From contig NZ_JAELVF020000001.1 of assembly GCF_018101125.2 (NCBI RefSeq), forward strand, positions 2,678,928 to 2,715,086: 36,159 bases of DNA, given 5' to 3'. A model generated the notes under the pieces. That model was given only the letters and a program-made list of their open reading frames with translations. It made no database searches and was not told where the DNA came from. Source of the stretch: Streptomyces tardus (GTDB taxonomy: Bacteria > Actinomycetota > Actinomycetes > Streptomycetales > Streptomycetaceae). Below are positions 8,310-16,781 of the stretch, one piece after another (the stretch's first letter is position 1; every line of letters starts with the position of its first letter). The translations under genes and the position numbers were made by a program.

Positions 8310-10034
8310 ATGACTGACACCAAGATCACCAAAGGGCCCGGTTCCGGGCCCGAATCTTCGCCGGTGCACCGTGCCGGCAAGCGGGAGTGGATCGGCCTCT
8401 TCGTCCTGGCCCTGCCCACTCTGCTGATCTCCCTCGACATGACGGTGCTGCACCTCGCGGTGCCGCAGCTCAGCGCCGATCTGAGCCCCAGCAGCACCCA
8501 GTTGCTCTGGATCGTCGACATCTACGGCTTCCTGATCGCCGGTTCACTGATCACGATGGGCACGCTCGGCGACCGGATAGGCCGGCGCAGGCTGCTGATG
8601 CTGGGTGCCGCGGGTTTCGGTGCGGCGTCGGTGCTGGCCGCTTTCGCGGGAAGCGCGGGGGAGTTGATCGCCGCGCGAGCGCTGTTGGGCCTGGCGGGCG
8701 CGACCCTGATGCCGTCCACCATGTCGCTGATCCGCAACATGTTCCACGAGCCCCGGCAGCGCACGGTCGCCATCAGCGTGTGGATGTCCAGCTTCATGCT
8801 CGGCGCGGGCGCCGGGCCGCTGGTCGGCGGCGCGATGCTGGAGCACTTCTGGTGGGGCTCGGTCTTCCTCCTCGGTGTCCCGGTCATGGTGCTGCTGCTG
8901 GTCGCCGGGCCGATTCTGCTGCCCGAGTTCAAGGACCCGGGGCGCGGTCGGATCGACCTGCTGAGCGCCGTGCTCTCCCTGGCGACCGTGCTCTCGTTCG
9001 TCTACGGCATCAAGAAGACCGCCGAGAACGGCCCGAGCGCGCCCACCCTCGCCGCGATGGCACTGGGGATCGGCATCGGGGTGTTCTTCGTGCGACGGCA
9101 GCGGCACCAGGCGGAGCCGTTCGTCGATTTCGGGCTCTTCCGCAACCGCGGTTTCGCGGTCTCGATCGGTGCCGTCGGTCTGGCGGTGTTCGCCAGCGGC
9201 GGGCTGATGTTCTTCATCGGCCAGTACCTGCAGATGGTTCTCGACCTCTCGCCGTTCAAGGCCGGTCTCTACGGCCTGCCCGGCGTGCTGGCCGGCATGG
9301 TGACGATCATGCTGGCGCCGATGCTGCTGCAGTGGTTCCGCGCCGCGTACGTGATGGCGGCCGGTCTGCTGGTCTCGGTGGTGGGCATCGTGATGCTTGC
9401 CCGGATCACGGTGGACTCCGAGTCCTGGGTGGTGATCACCGCGCTGGTCGTGATGCATCTGGGCTTCGGACCGACGATGGCGCTCGGCACCGACCTGATC
9501 ATCGCGGGGGCCCCGCCCGAGCGGGCGGGCACTGCCTCAGCCCTCTCCGAGACCTCCACCGAGATGGGGATGGCGCTCGGTATCGCAGTGATCGGCAGTG
9601 CGGGCACCGCCGTCTACCGCCGGGAGATGGAGGAGACGACGCCGCAGGACCTGCCCCACGAGATGGCCCGTGTCGCCGGGGACACCATCGGTGGCGCCAA
9701 CGCGATGGCGGCGCAGCTGCCCGAGCGGCTGGGCTCGCCGCTGATGGAGGCCGCGGGCCGGGCGTTCGTCAGCGGTATGGCACTCACTGCGCTGGTCAGC
9801 GCCGTGATGATCACCGGTATCGCCGTCATGGTCGCGCTGCTCCTGCGCAACCACAAGCCCGCCGAGGGCGGTCACGGCGCGGAGCCGGCGGCCTCCGGCG
9901 GACCGGCCGTCGACGGTGACGCCGCGGACGGCGCAGCCGTGGCTGTCGGCGCCGCCGAGCAGCGGGACGGCGTCGCTCTCGTCAAGGAAGTCCGCCCGCC
10001 GTCGTCCCGCGAGTTCGACGAAGCGCCCCTGTGA
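8310..10034 (+). CDS. DHA2-type MFS multidrug exporter (14 membrane segments)
   Basis: A 574-residue membrane protein of the drug:proton antiporter family with 14 helices (QacA/LfrA/SmvA relatives). The first helix carries the 'LDMTVLHLAVP' element (about residues 42-52). Motif A is 'GTLGDRIGRRR' (84-94) and motif C is 'GAGAGPLVGG'. A hydrophilic tail of about 60 residues follows the last helix. It would expel a cationic or hydrophobic compound using the proton gradient; the substrate is unknown. ATG 8310 is preferred over GTG 8301 because the MerR-type promoter predicts a leaderless transcript starting there. It stands alone, closed by a terminator. Expression is probably induced by an effector sensed by a MerR protein encoded elsewhere. 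Confidence 0.93.
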   Translation: MTDTKITKGPGSGPESSPVHRAGKREWIGLFVLALPTLLISLDMTVLHLAVPQLSADLSPSSTQLLWIVDIYGFLIAGSLITMGTLGDRIGRRRLLMLGAAGFGAASVLAAFAGSAGELIAARALLGLAGATLMPSTMSLIRNMFHEPRQRTVAISVWMSSFMLGAGAGPLVGGAMLEHFWWGSVFLLGVPVMVLLLVAGPILLPEFKDPGRGRIDLLSAVLSLATVLSFVYGIKKTAENGPSAPTLAAMALGIGIGVFFVRRQRHQAEPFVDFGLFRNRGFAVSIGAVGLAVFASGGLMFFIGQYLQMVLDLSPFKAGLYGLPGVLAGMVTIMLAPMLLQWFRAAYVMAAGLLVSVVGIVMLARITVDSESWVVITALVVMHLGFGPTMALGTDLIIAGAPPERAGTASALSETSTEMGMALGIAVIGSAGTAVYRREMEETTPQDLPHEMARVAGDTIGGANAMAAQLPERLGSPLMEAAGRAFVSGMALTALVSAVMITGIAVMVALLLRNHKPAEGGHGAEPAASGGPAVDGDAADGAAVAVGAAEQRDGVALVKEVRPPSSREFDEAPL

Positions 10035-10072
10035 CGTGCTTCCGGCGGGCCGAGCCCGCCGGAAGCACGTCA
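10032..10072 (+). terminator. Strong terminator overlapping the MFS stop codon
   Basis: A perfect 19-bp stem with a CGA triloop begins at the TGA stop codon itself (10032-10034). It ends the MFS transcript and may also block read-through from the minus-strand ankyrin gene on the other side. There is no T tract, which is common in high-GC actinomycetes. Confidence 0.8.
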
Positions 10073-10252
10073 GCCGGCCTGCAGGTGTCGGGCCCGTACG
10101 TGTCGGGTCTGCACGTCTGTCGGGCCGGCGGACCCGTCGGCCTCCAGGCCTGTTGGGACCGCGGTCCGTCGGGAGGCAGAGGACGAGAGCGTGCGGGCGG
10201 GGGCGGATCGCGGTCGGCTGACGTGCGGGTGGGAGAGGCGGCTGCCGGGGGC

Positions 10253-10651
10253 TCAGGCGGCGCCGAAGAGCACCAGCAGCTCCTGCTTGCCGAACATCCG
10301 CGCGGTCTCGATCGCGCTCGGCGCCCCGGCGGCCGGATCGGCGCCGCCGTCCAGCAGCGCCCGTACGACTTCGTCCTCGCCCTTGAACACCGCGCCGGCC
10401 AGCGGCGTCTGGCCCCGGTCGTTCGCCTTGTCCGGCTCGGCTCCGCGTTCCAGCAGGGCTCGCACCGAGGAGGCGTGGCCGTGGTAGGCGGCGAGCATGA
10501 CCAGTGAGTCGCCCGAGTCGTTCGTCAGGTTCGGCGGGACCCCGGCGTCGACGTAGGCGGCGATGGTGTCCCGGTCTCCGTGCCGGGCGAGATCGAAGAT
10601 CTTCGCGGCCAGTTGGAGCACCTCGGGGTCGTGTGCGGGCTCGTCGATCAT
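10253..10651 (-). CDS. Small ankyrin-repeat protein
   Basis: A 132-residue soluble protein with about three ankyrin repeats. 'GDRDTIAAYVDAGVPPNLTN' is followed by 'GDSLVMLAAYHGHASSVRAL' and 'RGQTPLAGAVFKGEDEVVRA', each with the helix-turn-helix and beta-hairpin spacing of about 33 residues. Ankyrin repeats bind other proteins; the partner is unknown. There is no signal peptide. The gene starts 111 bases downstream of the HAD-like gene on the same strand, so they may share a transcript. The hydrophobic C-terminus 'LLVLFGAA' probably caps the last repeat. Confidence 0.85.
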   Translation of the reverse strand: MIDEPAHDPEVLQLAAKIFDLARHGDRDTIAAYVDAGVPPNLTNDSGDSLVMLAAYHGHASSVRALLERGAEPDKANDRGQTPLAGAVFKGEDEVVRALLDGGADPAAGAPSAIETARMFGKQELLVLFGAA

Positions 10652-10762
10652 GTCCTGCTCCTCTGTCGCCGGGTGAGCGGGTGGTGTGACTTCTCGTCGC
10701 GCCGGCCACAGCCTACGTAGGTGCCGTCCGCCCGAGCGGCGCCCCGGGGCACGCGGCGCGCG

Positions 10763-11488
10763 TCAGCCGAAGTGCGGTGCGCGTGCGGCGTCGACCAGCT
10801 CCAGCAGCGAGCCGACCACGTGCTCGGCGCCCGCCGCCCGCAGCGCGGCCGTGCCTTCCTCGCTCGGCGCGTAGCCGACGAAGCGGACGCCGGCGGCGTC
10901 CGCCGTCTCCTTCTCCCGCGCGCAGGTGCCGATCAGGAGGGCCCGGTCGGCCGCCGTACCGGTGGAGGCCAGCGCGCGGTGCACCGCTTCCGGTTCGGGC
11001 TTCAGAGCTCGGGGGCTTCCGCCACGGCCGTGGATGCGTCCGGCGAACAGATGGGCCAGCCCCCGGCTGTCCAGATAGCGCGCCACCGCTTCCCCGGAGG
11101 TGTCGGTGACGATCGCCGGGCGGCGCCGTGTGGCGTGCAGGGTCTGGAGCAGCCGGTCGGCGTACGGGGTCGGCCAGGCGCTCTCGGCCGCCCGCACCTC
11201 CTCGGCGGTGAGGGCGGCCAGCAGTTCCGCGAGGTCGGCCGGCACCGCGCCGTCGTCCGGGTCGTTCGGACTGCCGTGGCCCCGGCCCCCGTCGGCGCGG
11301 CCGATTCCGGCCCGCAGCACGGCGTACGGGTCGTCGGGCTCGGTGAGGGGGTGTGCGGCGGTGCGCAGCGCGGGCAGAGCGCGGAGGCGGGCGGCCACAT
11401 CGGCCGCGCGGTGCCGGACGAACAGCCGGCACACCGGGCCGTCGAAGTCGAAGAGCACGCAGTCCGTCGAGTCCAGAAGCTCACGCAT
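10763..11488 (-). CDS. HAD-superfamily hydrolase-like protein
   Basis: A 241-residue protein with the haloacid-dehalogenase Rossmann fold. Motif I is 'VLFDFDGPVC', with D14 as expected nucleophile and D16 as acid/base. A motif II threonine is likely in 'IVTDTSG', and the motif III lysine in 'ALKPEPEAV'. The usual motif IV acidic pair (GDSxxD) is changed to 'GTCAREKETADAAG', so metal binding may be altered. The cap domain lies between motifs I and II (about 25-110). Relatives are phosphoglycolate phosphatase-like, but the substrate cannot be named. A 504-base gap separates it from the upstream acetyltransferase, so it probably has its own promoter. Confidence 0.83.
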   Translation of the reverse strand: MRELLDSTDCVLFDFDGPVCRLFVRHRAADVAARLRALPALRTAAHPLTEPDDPYAVLRAGIGRADGGRGHGSPNDPDDGAVPADLAELLAALTAEEVRAAESAWPTPYADRLLQTLHATRRRPAIVTDTSGEAVARYLDSRGLAHLFAGRIHGRGGSPRALKPEPEAVHRALASTGTAADRALLIGTCAREKETADAAGVRFVGYAPSEEGTAALRAAGAEHVVGSLLELVDAARAPHFG

Positions 11489-11992
11489 GGCTGCCGTCCA
11501 GGGAAGCGGGGGACAGGGCCGGTCCCGAGGGAAACCGGCCCACTGACCCGACCCACTATCGCCGCCGGGCGGCGGCTCGTACAGGACGCGGCACAGCCCG
11601 CCCGCCCGGGCCTGCGGGCCGGTGCCGCCCCCTGTCCGGCACTTGTCGGGCGGCTCGTGGCTCGCGGCTCGCGGCGCCGGTCTCCGCGTCGGACCAGCCG
11701 TGCCGCCGCGGCGGGCGGAGGCGGGGCACGGCGCCGGAGGCCGCGCCTGGCCAAGGGGCGCGCCCCGGTCGGGGGTGTGCCTGGTCGATGTGTGCCTGGT
11801 CGGGTGTGCGCCCGGTCGGGGTGTGCCCGACCAGGGTTCGTGCCCGGTCGGGAGGGAGGGCCTCCGGACGAGGGCAGTGCCGCGGCAGCGAGGTGCCCGG
11901 TAGGGGAGGGGCAGTGCTCGTCGGCGGGGAGAGCGTCCGGCCGGGAGGTGTGCCCTCCCGGCAGGGGCGCGTCTGTCGGGAGGGCGTGCGGA
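11489..11992. other. 504-base intergenic stretch with imperfect short tandem repeats
   Basis: No gene is supported here. From about 11764 to 11851 a unit close to GTGTGCCTGGTCGGG recurs about five times with variation (15 bp or so), one copy being partly inverted around CCGACCAGG. The reading frames crossing it are arginine- and proline-rich shadows. It lies between two minus-strand genes and must hold the promoter of the HAD-like gene, but none was recognised. Confidence 0.5.
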
Positions 11993-13252
11993 TCAGAAGC
12001 TGTCCGGGCACCACGGGCGGCGTGGGGTGTGCAGCAGGGTGTCCGCCAACTGCACGGCGCCGGACCGGTGTTCGTCGATCCGGCCCAGCCAGTGGACGCG
12101 GCTCGCGCTCTCGTCGCCCAGATACAGCGCGCCCAACTGCTCGACGGGGAGCGTGAGTTCGGCGGACTGGGTGGTGGGCGTGCAGGTGCTGCCCTCGGGC
12201 GATGCGTCCAGCCGCCAGCGGCCGGCCGCGTACCCCGCCCGGTCCTGCACCTCCAGTACGAGGCTGCCGGCCGTGGGGTACGTGCGCCGGGTCAGCAGCG
12301 CCGGTGTGTCGAGCGGGCGCAGCCACAGGAAGTCGGCGCACTCGGTGGTGTGTGCGGCGCGTCCGTCGGGCAGCAGCAGTTGGAGCACGTCGTCGGGTGC
12401 GCGTTGGGTCGCCCGCAGCGAGGTGCTCCAGTCGATGCGGAACAGGTGTTCCCACAGGGCCCGTTCGGCCTCCGGCGTGGCGGCCTGGAGCCGGGGGACC
12501 TCGACGGTGCCGCACGGTGTGGCGTTCTCCCAGCGGCTCTCCACCCGGTAGAGGGCGAGCCCCTGGACCTGCTCCGCACTGTCCAGGTACAGCGCGTTGA
12601 ACCGCTCCTGGAAGCCGTCGTCCGGGTAGCGCAGCCCGCCGGTCGCCAACTGCCAGTAGTGCGCGGTGCGATCGACGTGGCCGGCGTGGTGGGGCAGGGC
12701 CCGGACGCGTTCGTGCAGCTTCGGGCCGGCCTCGCGCATCTCCTCCGGACTCACCAGCACGATCCGGCCGCCGCCGGTGTCGGCGGGCCGGTTGCGGTCC
12801 AGTCCGGCGCGGGCAAGGTCCACCTCGAAGTCGGCGGACCAGGCCGCCGGCCCGTAGCCGAACCGGCCGTAGATCGGCTGCTCCGCGGCGATCAGCGTGG
12901 AGCACAGCTCGCCGCGCTCCTTGGCGGCGTCCAGCGCGCGCTTCATCATCCCGCCGAGCAGCCCGCGCCGGCGGTGGGTGGGCTGCACCGTGACGCTCGT
13001 CGCCGCGCAGGAGGGCACCCGCGCTCCGCCGGGCACGGTCAGCTCCTGGGCGAAGGTGCGGAACGTCGCGACGCAGCGGTCGCCGTCGTACGCGCCCTGG
13101 ACTCCGTCGAGGTCGACCGGGCCGCCGCGGGCCTCCCGCTCCTCCTGCCCCATTGCGCGCGGCAGGAGGAAGCCGGCGGCCACCGCGTTGAACCAGTCGG
13201 GCAGTTGGGCCGGGTCGGACAGAGTGCGCAGGGTGATCTCGTCGCGTGGCAT
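11993..13252 (-). CDS. Eis-like GNAT acetyltransferase
   Basis: A 419-residue protein matching the Eis family: an N-terminal GNAT domain, a second GNAT-like domain and a C-terminal sterol-carrier-like domain. The acetyl-CoA loop is 'VTVQPTHRRRGLLGGMM' with RRRGLLG at 94-100. 'EQPIYGRFGYG' near 124-134 supplies the tyrosine used as general acid in Eis. The protein ends in phenylalanine, as in mycobacterial Eis, where the C-terminal carboxylate serves as base. Eis enzymes acetylate amines, including aminoglycosides at several positions, and form hexamers. ATG 13252 with AGGGTGA upstream is chosen over an earlier in-frame start at 13339 that adds only Arg-rich residues. The natural substrate is unknown. 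Confidence 0.88.
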   Translation of the reverse strand: MPRDEITLRTLSDPAQLPDWFNAVAAGFLLPRAMGQEEREARGGPVDLDGVQGAYDGDRCVATFRTFAQELTVPGGARVPSCAATSVTVQPTHRRRGLLGGMMKRALDAAKERGELCSTLIAAEQPIYGRFGYGPAAWSADFEVDLARAGLDRNRPADTGGGRIVLVSPEEMREAGPKLHERVRALPHHAGHVDRTAHYWQLATGGLRYPDDGFQERFNALYLDSAEQVQGLALYRVESRWENATPCGTVEVPRLQAATPEAERALWEHLFRIDWSTSLRATQRAPDDVLQLLLPDGRAAHTTECADFLWLRPLDTPALLTRRTYPTAGSLVLEVQDRAGYAAGRWRLDASPEGSTCTPTTQSAELTLPVEQLGALYLGDESASRVHWLGRIDEHRSGAVQLADTLLHTPRRPWCPDSF

Positions 13253-13394
13253 CTTCGTCACCCTAGAAGCGCGGATCGTGCGCCGCACATGATTAGTCGC
13301 GCCGCGTCGCGGGTGCCGTACGCGGTGCCTCGCGGCCAACCGTGCGGCGGCTGCGCGGGCGGCCTCAGGGGCGGCTCCGCGAACGCCCGTGCGG

Positions 13395-14438
13395 TCAGCC
13401 CGCGGCGACCGTGCGCGGCGGCTGTCGGACCGCGCGGAGTTCGCCCACCGGCCTGCCGCCGCCCAGCAGCGGGACGGTCTCCGGCAGCCCGGAGTCGACC
13501 GCGAGACGGCTGCGCAGCGCGGTGGCCAGCACCGGCGGCAGCGCCCGTACGCCGCCGTCCTCGATCTTGAACGCCAGTGCCCTGCCGTCCGCGAGAGCCA
13601 CGGCCTGCACGGCTTCGGCGCCCATCTTGGCCAGCGCGCCCGGCACCGCGTGCATCAGCGCGGTGTCGTGCCGACGGGTGCCGGCCACGTACTCGGGGTG
13701 GGCGCGCATCGCGTCGGCGACGCGGCGTTCGGCGCTGTCGGCGGGGGAGGTGACGAGGGTGCGGAACGCGCGAGCGAGGCCGGTCAGGGAGATCGCCATC
13801 AGCGGTGCGCCGCAGCCGTCCACACCGATGTGCGCGACGGGTTCGCCGGCGGCCTGCGCGACCGTCTCGACGGTCGACTGCTGGAGAGGGTGGGCGAGTT
13901 CGAGGTAGCTGTCCAGCGGCCAGCCTTTGTGGAGGCAGGCGGCGAGCATCGCGGTGTGCTTGCCGGAGCAGTTCATGGCGACCCGGCTCGCCGAATGGCC
14001 CGCCGCGAGACGGCGGTCGGCTTCCTCCCGGTCGAGCGGCAGATCCTCCGGACACTGCAACTGCTCGGCGCGCAGGCCGTGTTCGGCCAGCATCCGCTCG
14101 ACCAGCTCCAGATGGAACGGTTCGCCGGAGTGGCTGGCTGCGGCGAGGGCGAGTCGTTCGCCCTCCAGGTCGAGCCCGGCGCGCAGTACGGCCGCGGCCT
14201 GAAGCGGCTTGTTGCAGGAGCGCGGGAAGATCGGCGAGTCGACATCGCCCAGCGCGTACTCCACGCTGCCGTCGGCGGCGGTGACGACCATCGAGCCGCG
14301 GTGGTACCCCTCGACGAAACCCGAGCGAACGATCTCGGCCAGGACGGGCGGCGCGGACGGCGCATCCGCGGAGGGCGCACCTGTGGGGCGCACATCTGTG
14401 GAGGACGCACTCGGCGCCGTGGGTATCGGCGAGGACAT
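13395..14438 (-). CDS. L-asparaginase II-family (Rhizobium etli type) protein
   Basis: A 347-residue cytoplasmic protein of the asparaginase II family (Pfam Asparaginase_II), unrelated in fold to E. coli AnsA/AnsB. Characteristic stretches are 'HRGSMVV', 'PRSCNKPLQA' with the Ser-x-x-Lys pair thought to be catalytic, 'SHSGEPFH', and 'MNCSGKHTAML' with a cysteine and lysine. It would hydrolyse asparagine to aspartate and ammonia. About 30 N-terminal residues before 'PVLAEIVRSG' are low-complexity and probably disordered. It starts 51 bases after the end of rsiG and is probably cotranscribed or read through from it. The functional link, if any, is unclear. Confidence 0.9.
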   Translation of the reverse strand: MSSPIPTAPSASSTDVRPTGAPSADAPSAPPVLAEIVRSGFVEGYHRGSMVVTAADGSVEYALGDVDSPIFPRSCNKPLQAAAVLRAGLDLEGERLALAAASHSGEPFHLELVERMLAEHGLRAEQLQCPEDLPLDREEADRRLAAGHSASRVAMNCSGKHTAMLAACLHKGWPLDSYLELAHPLQQSTVETVAQAAGEPVAHIGVDGCGAPLMAISLTGLARAFRTLVTSPADSAERRVADAMRAHPEYVAGTRRHDTALMHAVPGALAKMGAEAVQAVALADGRALAFKIEDGGVRALPPVLATALRSRLAVDSGLPETVPLLGGGRPVGELRAVRQPPRTVAAG

Positions 14439-14489
14439 CGGCGGTCTTACCTCTGTGTCGGGGACGCCCGCCGGTACCGAGGGATCGCC

Positions 14490-15197
14490 TCAGGGCAGCA
14501 GGTCGTCGACTTGCGCTTCTCCCTCACGGTACCTGCGGGCGATCTCCGCGCCGCAGTCGTCCGCTGTACGTTGCAGCGACTGCCGCTGCCCGGAGATCCG
14601 CCGCTCGTTGCGGACCAGGCGGCTCATCGCCCCCCGCAGCTCGTCGTCGGTACGGGCCGTGAGGTCCGAGAGCTGCACCTCGGCCAGCATCGAGCTGGCG
14701 AGCTCCCGGTACTGGGCGCGCAGCGGGGTGGTGACCGTCACATGCCGTGCGGAGGCACGGTGCGCGGTCGGCGCGTCGGCGAGGATCTCGGGCAACCGGT
14801 CGACGATCAGCCGGTTGACGAGCCCCGACTCCGTCGCCGCACCCGCCGCACCCGCCGCACCCGCCGCACCCGCGACGCCGCCGCTCGTACGTGCCCGGGG
14901 CGGTGCACCGGAGGCGGGCCGGGGCGGGGGCGAGTCCGTACCCGCCCGTCGGTTCAGCTCCGCCCGCAGGATGTCGATGCGCCCCTGCAACAGCCGCCGC
15001 AGATAGCTGAGATCGGCCTCCTCCTGCTGGGCGGAGCGGCGCAGGTCGCGCAGCGCGGGCAGCCGCAGCCCGTCGAGCGAGGGCAGCGCGGTGCGGGTCA
15101 GCACAGTGCTGGTGGTGGCGCCGGTGGCCGCGGCGGGAGCCCCGGATGCCCTGGCGGCGACGGCGTCGTCCGCCGGCTGGATGGAGGCGGTGCTCAT
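14490..15197 (-). CDS. rsiG: RsiG-type c-di-GMP-dependent anti-sigma factor
   Basis: A 235-residue protein containing the c-di-GMP-binding pattern E-x3-S-x2-R-x3-Q-x3-D twice. Copy 1 is E60-S64-R67-Q71-D75 and copy 2 is E198-S202-R205-Q209-D213. This pair is the signature of RsiG, which folds as an antiparallel coiled coil, binds a c-di-GMP dimer and then sequesters the sporulation sigma factor WhiG, holding back spore maturation. Between the helices lies a Pro/Ala/Gly linker with a 9-bp tandem repeat. ATG 15197 is chosen because AAGGGGA precedes it; a longer upstream frame is not conserved in character. dtd is divergent. Both motifs are complete, so it should be functional. WhiG itself is outside the window. 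Confidence 0.93.
   Translation of the reverse strand: MSTASIQPADDAVAARASGAPAAATGATTSTVLTRTALPSLDGLRLPALRDLRRSAQQEEADLSYLRRLLQGRIDILRAELNRRAGTDSPPPRPASGAPPRARTSGGVAGAAGAAGAAGAATESGLVNRLIVDRLPEILADAPTAHRASARHVTVTTPLRAQYRELASSMLAEVQLSDLTARTDDELRGAMSRLVRNERRISGQRQSLQRTADDCGAEIARRYREGEAQVDDLLP
14835..14870. repeat. Four exact 9-bp tandem repeats inside rsiG
   Basis: CGCCGCACC occurs four times without change. It encodes an Ala/Gly run (about residues 109-121) in the linker between the two RsiG helices. Because the unit is a multiple of three, slippage would change linker length without a frameshift. Confidence 0.9.
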
Positions 15198-15332
15198 CTG
15201 GTCCCCTTGTCCCCGTCGCGAGTTGCGCAGGAACGCGCACACTCCGTTATCCGCTCGTGATGCCCTGGCATAGTGCCACTCCGTTCCGGCCGCGCGCAGC
15301 GGCTTGGCACCCATCCGGCGCATCATGGGTGC

Positions 15333-15758
15333 ATGAGAGCAGTAGTTCAGAGGGTGAACGGCGCGAGGGTGACCGTTGACGGCGAGACGGCCGGGGAGAT
15401 CGTCGGCGAGGGGCTGTGCGTGCTCGTCGGCGTCACCCACGACGACACTCCGGCCAAGGCGGCCCAACTGGCCAGGAAGCTCTGGAGCGTACGCATTCTG
15501 GAGGGCGAGAAGTCGTGTTCGGACATCGGCGCGCCGCTGCTGGTGATCAGTCAGTTCACGCTGTACGGCGACGCCCGCAAGGGCCGCAGGCCCACCTGGA
15601 ACGCCGCCGCTCCCGGTCCGGTCGCCGAACCGCTGGTGAATGAAGTCTGCGCCCGACTCAGAGAGTTGGGCGCAGACGTCGCCGAGGGGAGGTTCGGCGA
15701 GAATATGAAGGTTTCACTGCTGAACGACGGGCCGTTCACCGTGTTGCTGGAGGTCTAG
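15333..15758 (+). CDS. dtd: D-aminoacyl-tRNA deacylase
   Basis: A 141-residue enzyme that removes D-amino acids (and glycine from tRNA-Ala) wrongly attached to tRNA. Family motifs are complete: N-terminal '[17 protein letters not shown]', the '[15 protein letters not shown]' segment carrying the SQxT element, and C-terminal '[10 protein letters not shown]' with the Gly-cisPro pair that rejects L-amino acids. Length is normal for a cytoplasmic homodimer. ATG 15333 matches the family start; the ribosome site is weak. It is divergent from rsiG with 135 bases between them; a small palindrome TGGCA-TAG-TGCCA (15266-15278) lies in that gap. It converges on the sugar permease gene. Confidence 0.96.
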   Translation: MRAVVQRVNGARVTVDGETAGEIVGEGLCVLVGVTHDDTPAKAAQLARKLWSVRILEGEKSCSDIGAPLLVISQFTLYGDARKGRRPTWNAAAPGPVAEPLVNEVCARLRELGADVAEGRFGENMKVSLLNDGPFTVLLEV

Positions 15759-15763
15759 CGCCT

Positions 15764-15802
15764 GTCGTTCGGGTCGGCCGGCTCCGGCACGATCCGAACG
15801 AC
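15764..15802. terminator. Bidirectional terminator between dtd and the sugar permease
   Basis: GTCGTTCGGGTCG (15764-15776) and CGATCCGAACGAC (15790-15802) form a 13-bp stem with one G-U position and a 13-base GC-rich loop. It lies between two convergent genes and could stop both. Confidence 0.65.
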
Positions 15803-15842
15803 CGACCTCGGCGCCGCCGTTGCGGATACCTTGCGGACCGGT

Positions 15843-16781
15843 CTACTTCACCGATCCGGCCATCACCCCCTGCACGAAGTGCTTCTGGAAGGCGAAGAAC
15901 ACGATCAGCGGCACGATCAGCGACAGGAACGCGCCCGGTGCGAGCACCGAGATGTTGCTGCCGAACTGCCGCATCTCCTGCTGGAGCGCCACCGTGAGCG
16001 GCTGTGCGGAGCTGTCCGCGAACAGCAGCGCGACGAGCATGTCGTTCCACACCCAGAGGAACTGGAAGATGCCCAGGCTCGCGATCGCCGGACGGGCGAG
16101 CGGCAGGACGAGTTGCACGAAGATCCGCCACTCGCTGCCGCCGTCCATCCGCGCGGCCTCCAGCATCTCGCGCGGAATCTGCGCGAAGTAGTTCCGCAGC
16201 AGGAAGACCGCGAACGGCAGCCCGTACGCGACGTGGAAGAGCACCACGCCGGGGATGGTGCCGAAGAGGCCGATCTCGCCGAAGAGCTTGGCCACCGGCA
16301 GCAGACCGATCTGGATCGGCACCACCAGCAGGCCCACCACGATCAGGAAGATCGCGTCCCGGCCGGGGAACTCCAGCCAGGCGAAGGCGTATCCGGCCAG
16401 TGCCGAGATCACCACGACCAGCACGGTGGTCGGCACCGAGATCATCACCGTGTTCCAGAAGGCGGTGGTGATGCCGCTGTTCTCCAGCAGGGTGCTGTAG
16501 TTCTCGAACGACAGCTGGTCGGGCCGGACCAGCGAAGTCCACCAGCCGCTCGCCGAGTTGTCCTTGTCGTCGCGCATCGACGAGAAGAACAGACCGGCCA
16601 GCGGGGTGATCCAGATCAGACCGACCAGCAGCAGGGAGACCTGTACGAGTCCGTTGCCGAGCCGCTTCGTCAGCCAGTCGACCGGGCCCTTGCGGGCCTT
16701 CTCGGAAGTGCTGCGCGCGGGGGTGGAGACCGGTGCGGGCCCGTCCTCGGCCGGACGCGTCGTCGTACCGGGGGCGCTCAT
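15843..16781 (-). CDS. Carbohydrate ABC transporter permease, MalG type
   Basis: A 312-residue inner-membrane permease with six predicted helices. The first is 'VSLLLVGLIWITPLAGLFF' and the EAA loop that contacts the ATPase is 'EAARMDGGSEWRIF'. About 40 disordered N-terminal residues precede helix 1. ATG 16781 overlaps the stop of the MalF-type gene (ATGA) and has CAGGAGCG upstream, so the two are translationally coupled. It is the last gene of the alpha-glucoside unit. No ATPase gene follows. Streptomycete sugar importers of this class usually share one ATPase, MsiK, and the same is inferred here. Confidence 0.93.
   Translation of the reverse strand: MSAPGTTTRPAEDGPAPVSTPARSTSEKARKGPVDWLTKRLGNGLVQVSLLLVGLIWITPLAGLFFSSMRDDKDNSASGWWTSLVRPDQLSFENYSTLLENSGITTAFWNTVMISVPTTVLVVVISALAGYAFAWLEFPGRDAIFLIVVGLLVVPIQIGLLPVAKLFGEIGLFGTIPGVVLFHVAYGLPFAVFLLRNYFAQIPREMLEAARMDGGSEWRIFVQLVLPLARPAIASLGIFQFLWVWNDMLVALLFADSSAQPLTVALQQEMRQFGSNISVLAPGAFLSLIVPLIVFFAFQKHFVQGVMAGSVK

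Noticed and set aside
10721..13570. 949-codon plus-strand open frame
   Set aside because: It lies opposite the ankyrin, HAD-like and Eis-like genes, is Arg/Gly/Ala-rich and shows no domain. Antisense openness is expected in high-GC DNA.
15266..15278. TGGCA-TAG-TGCCA as a developmental regulator box between rsiG and dtd
   Set aside because: It is a short palindrome that does not fit a BldD-type consensus as I know it, so it is mentioned only as part of the gap.
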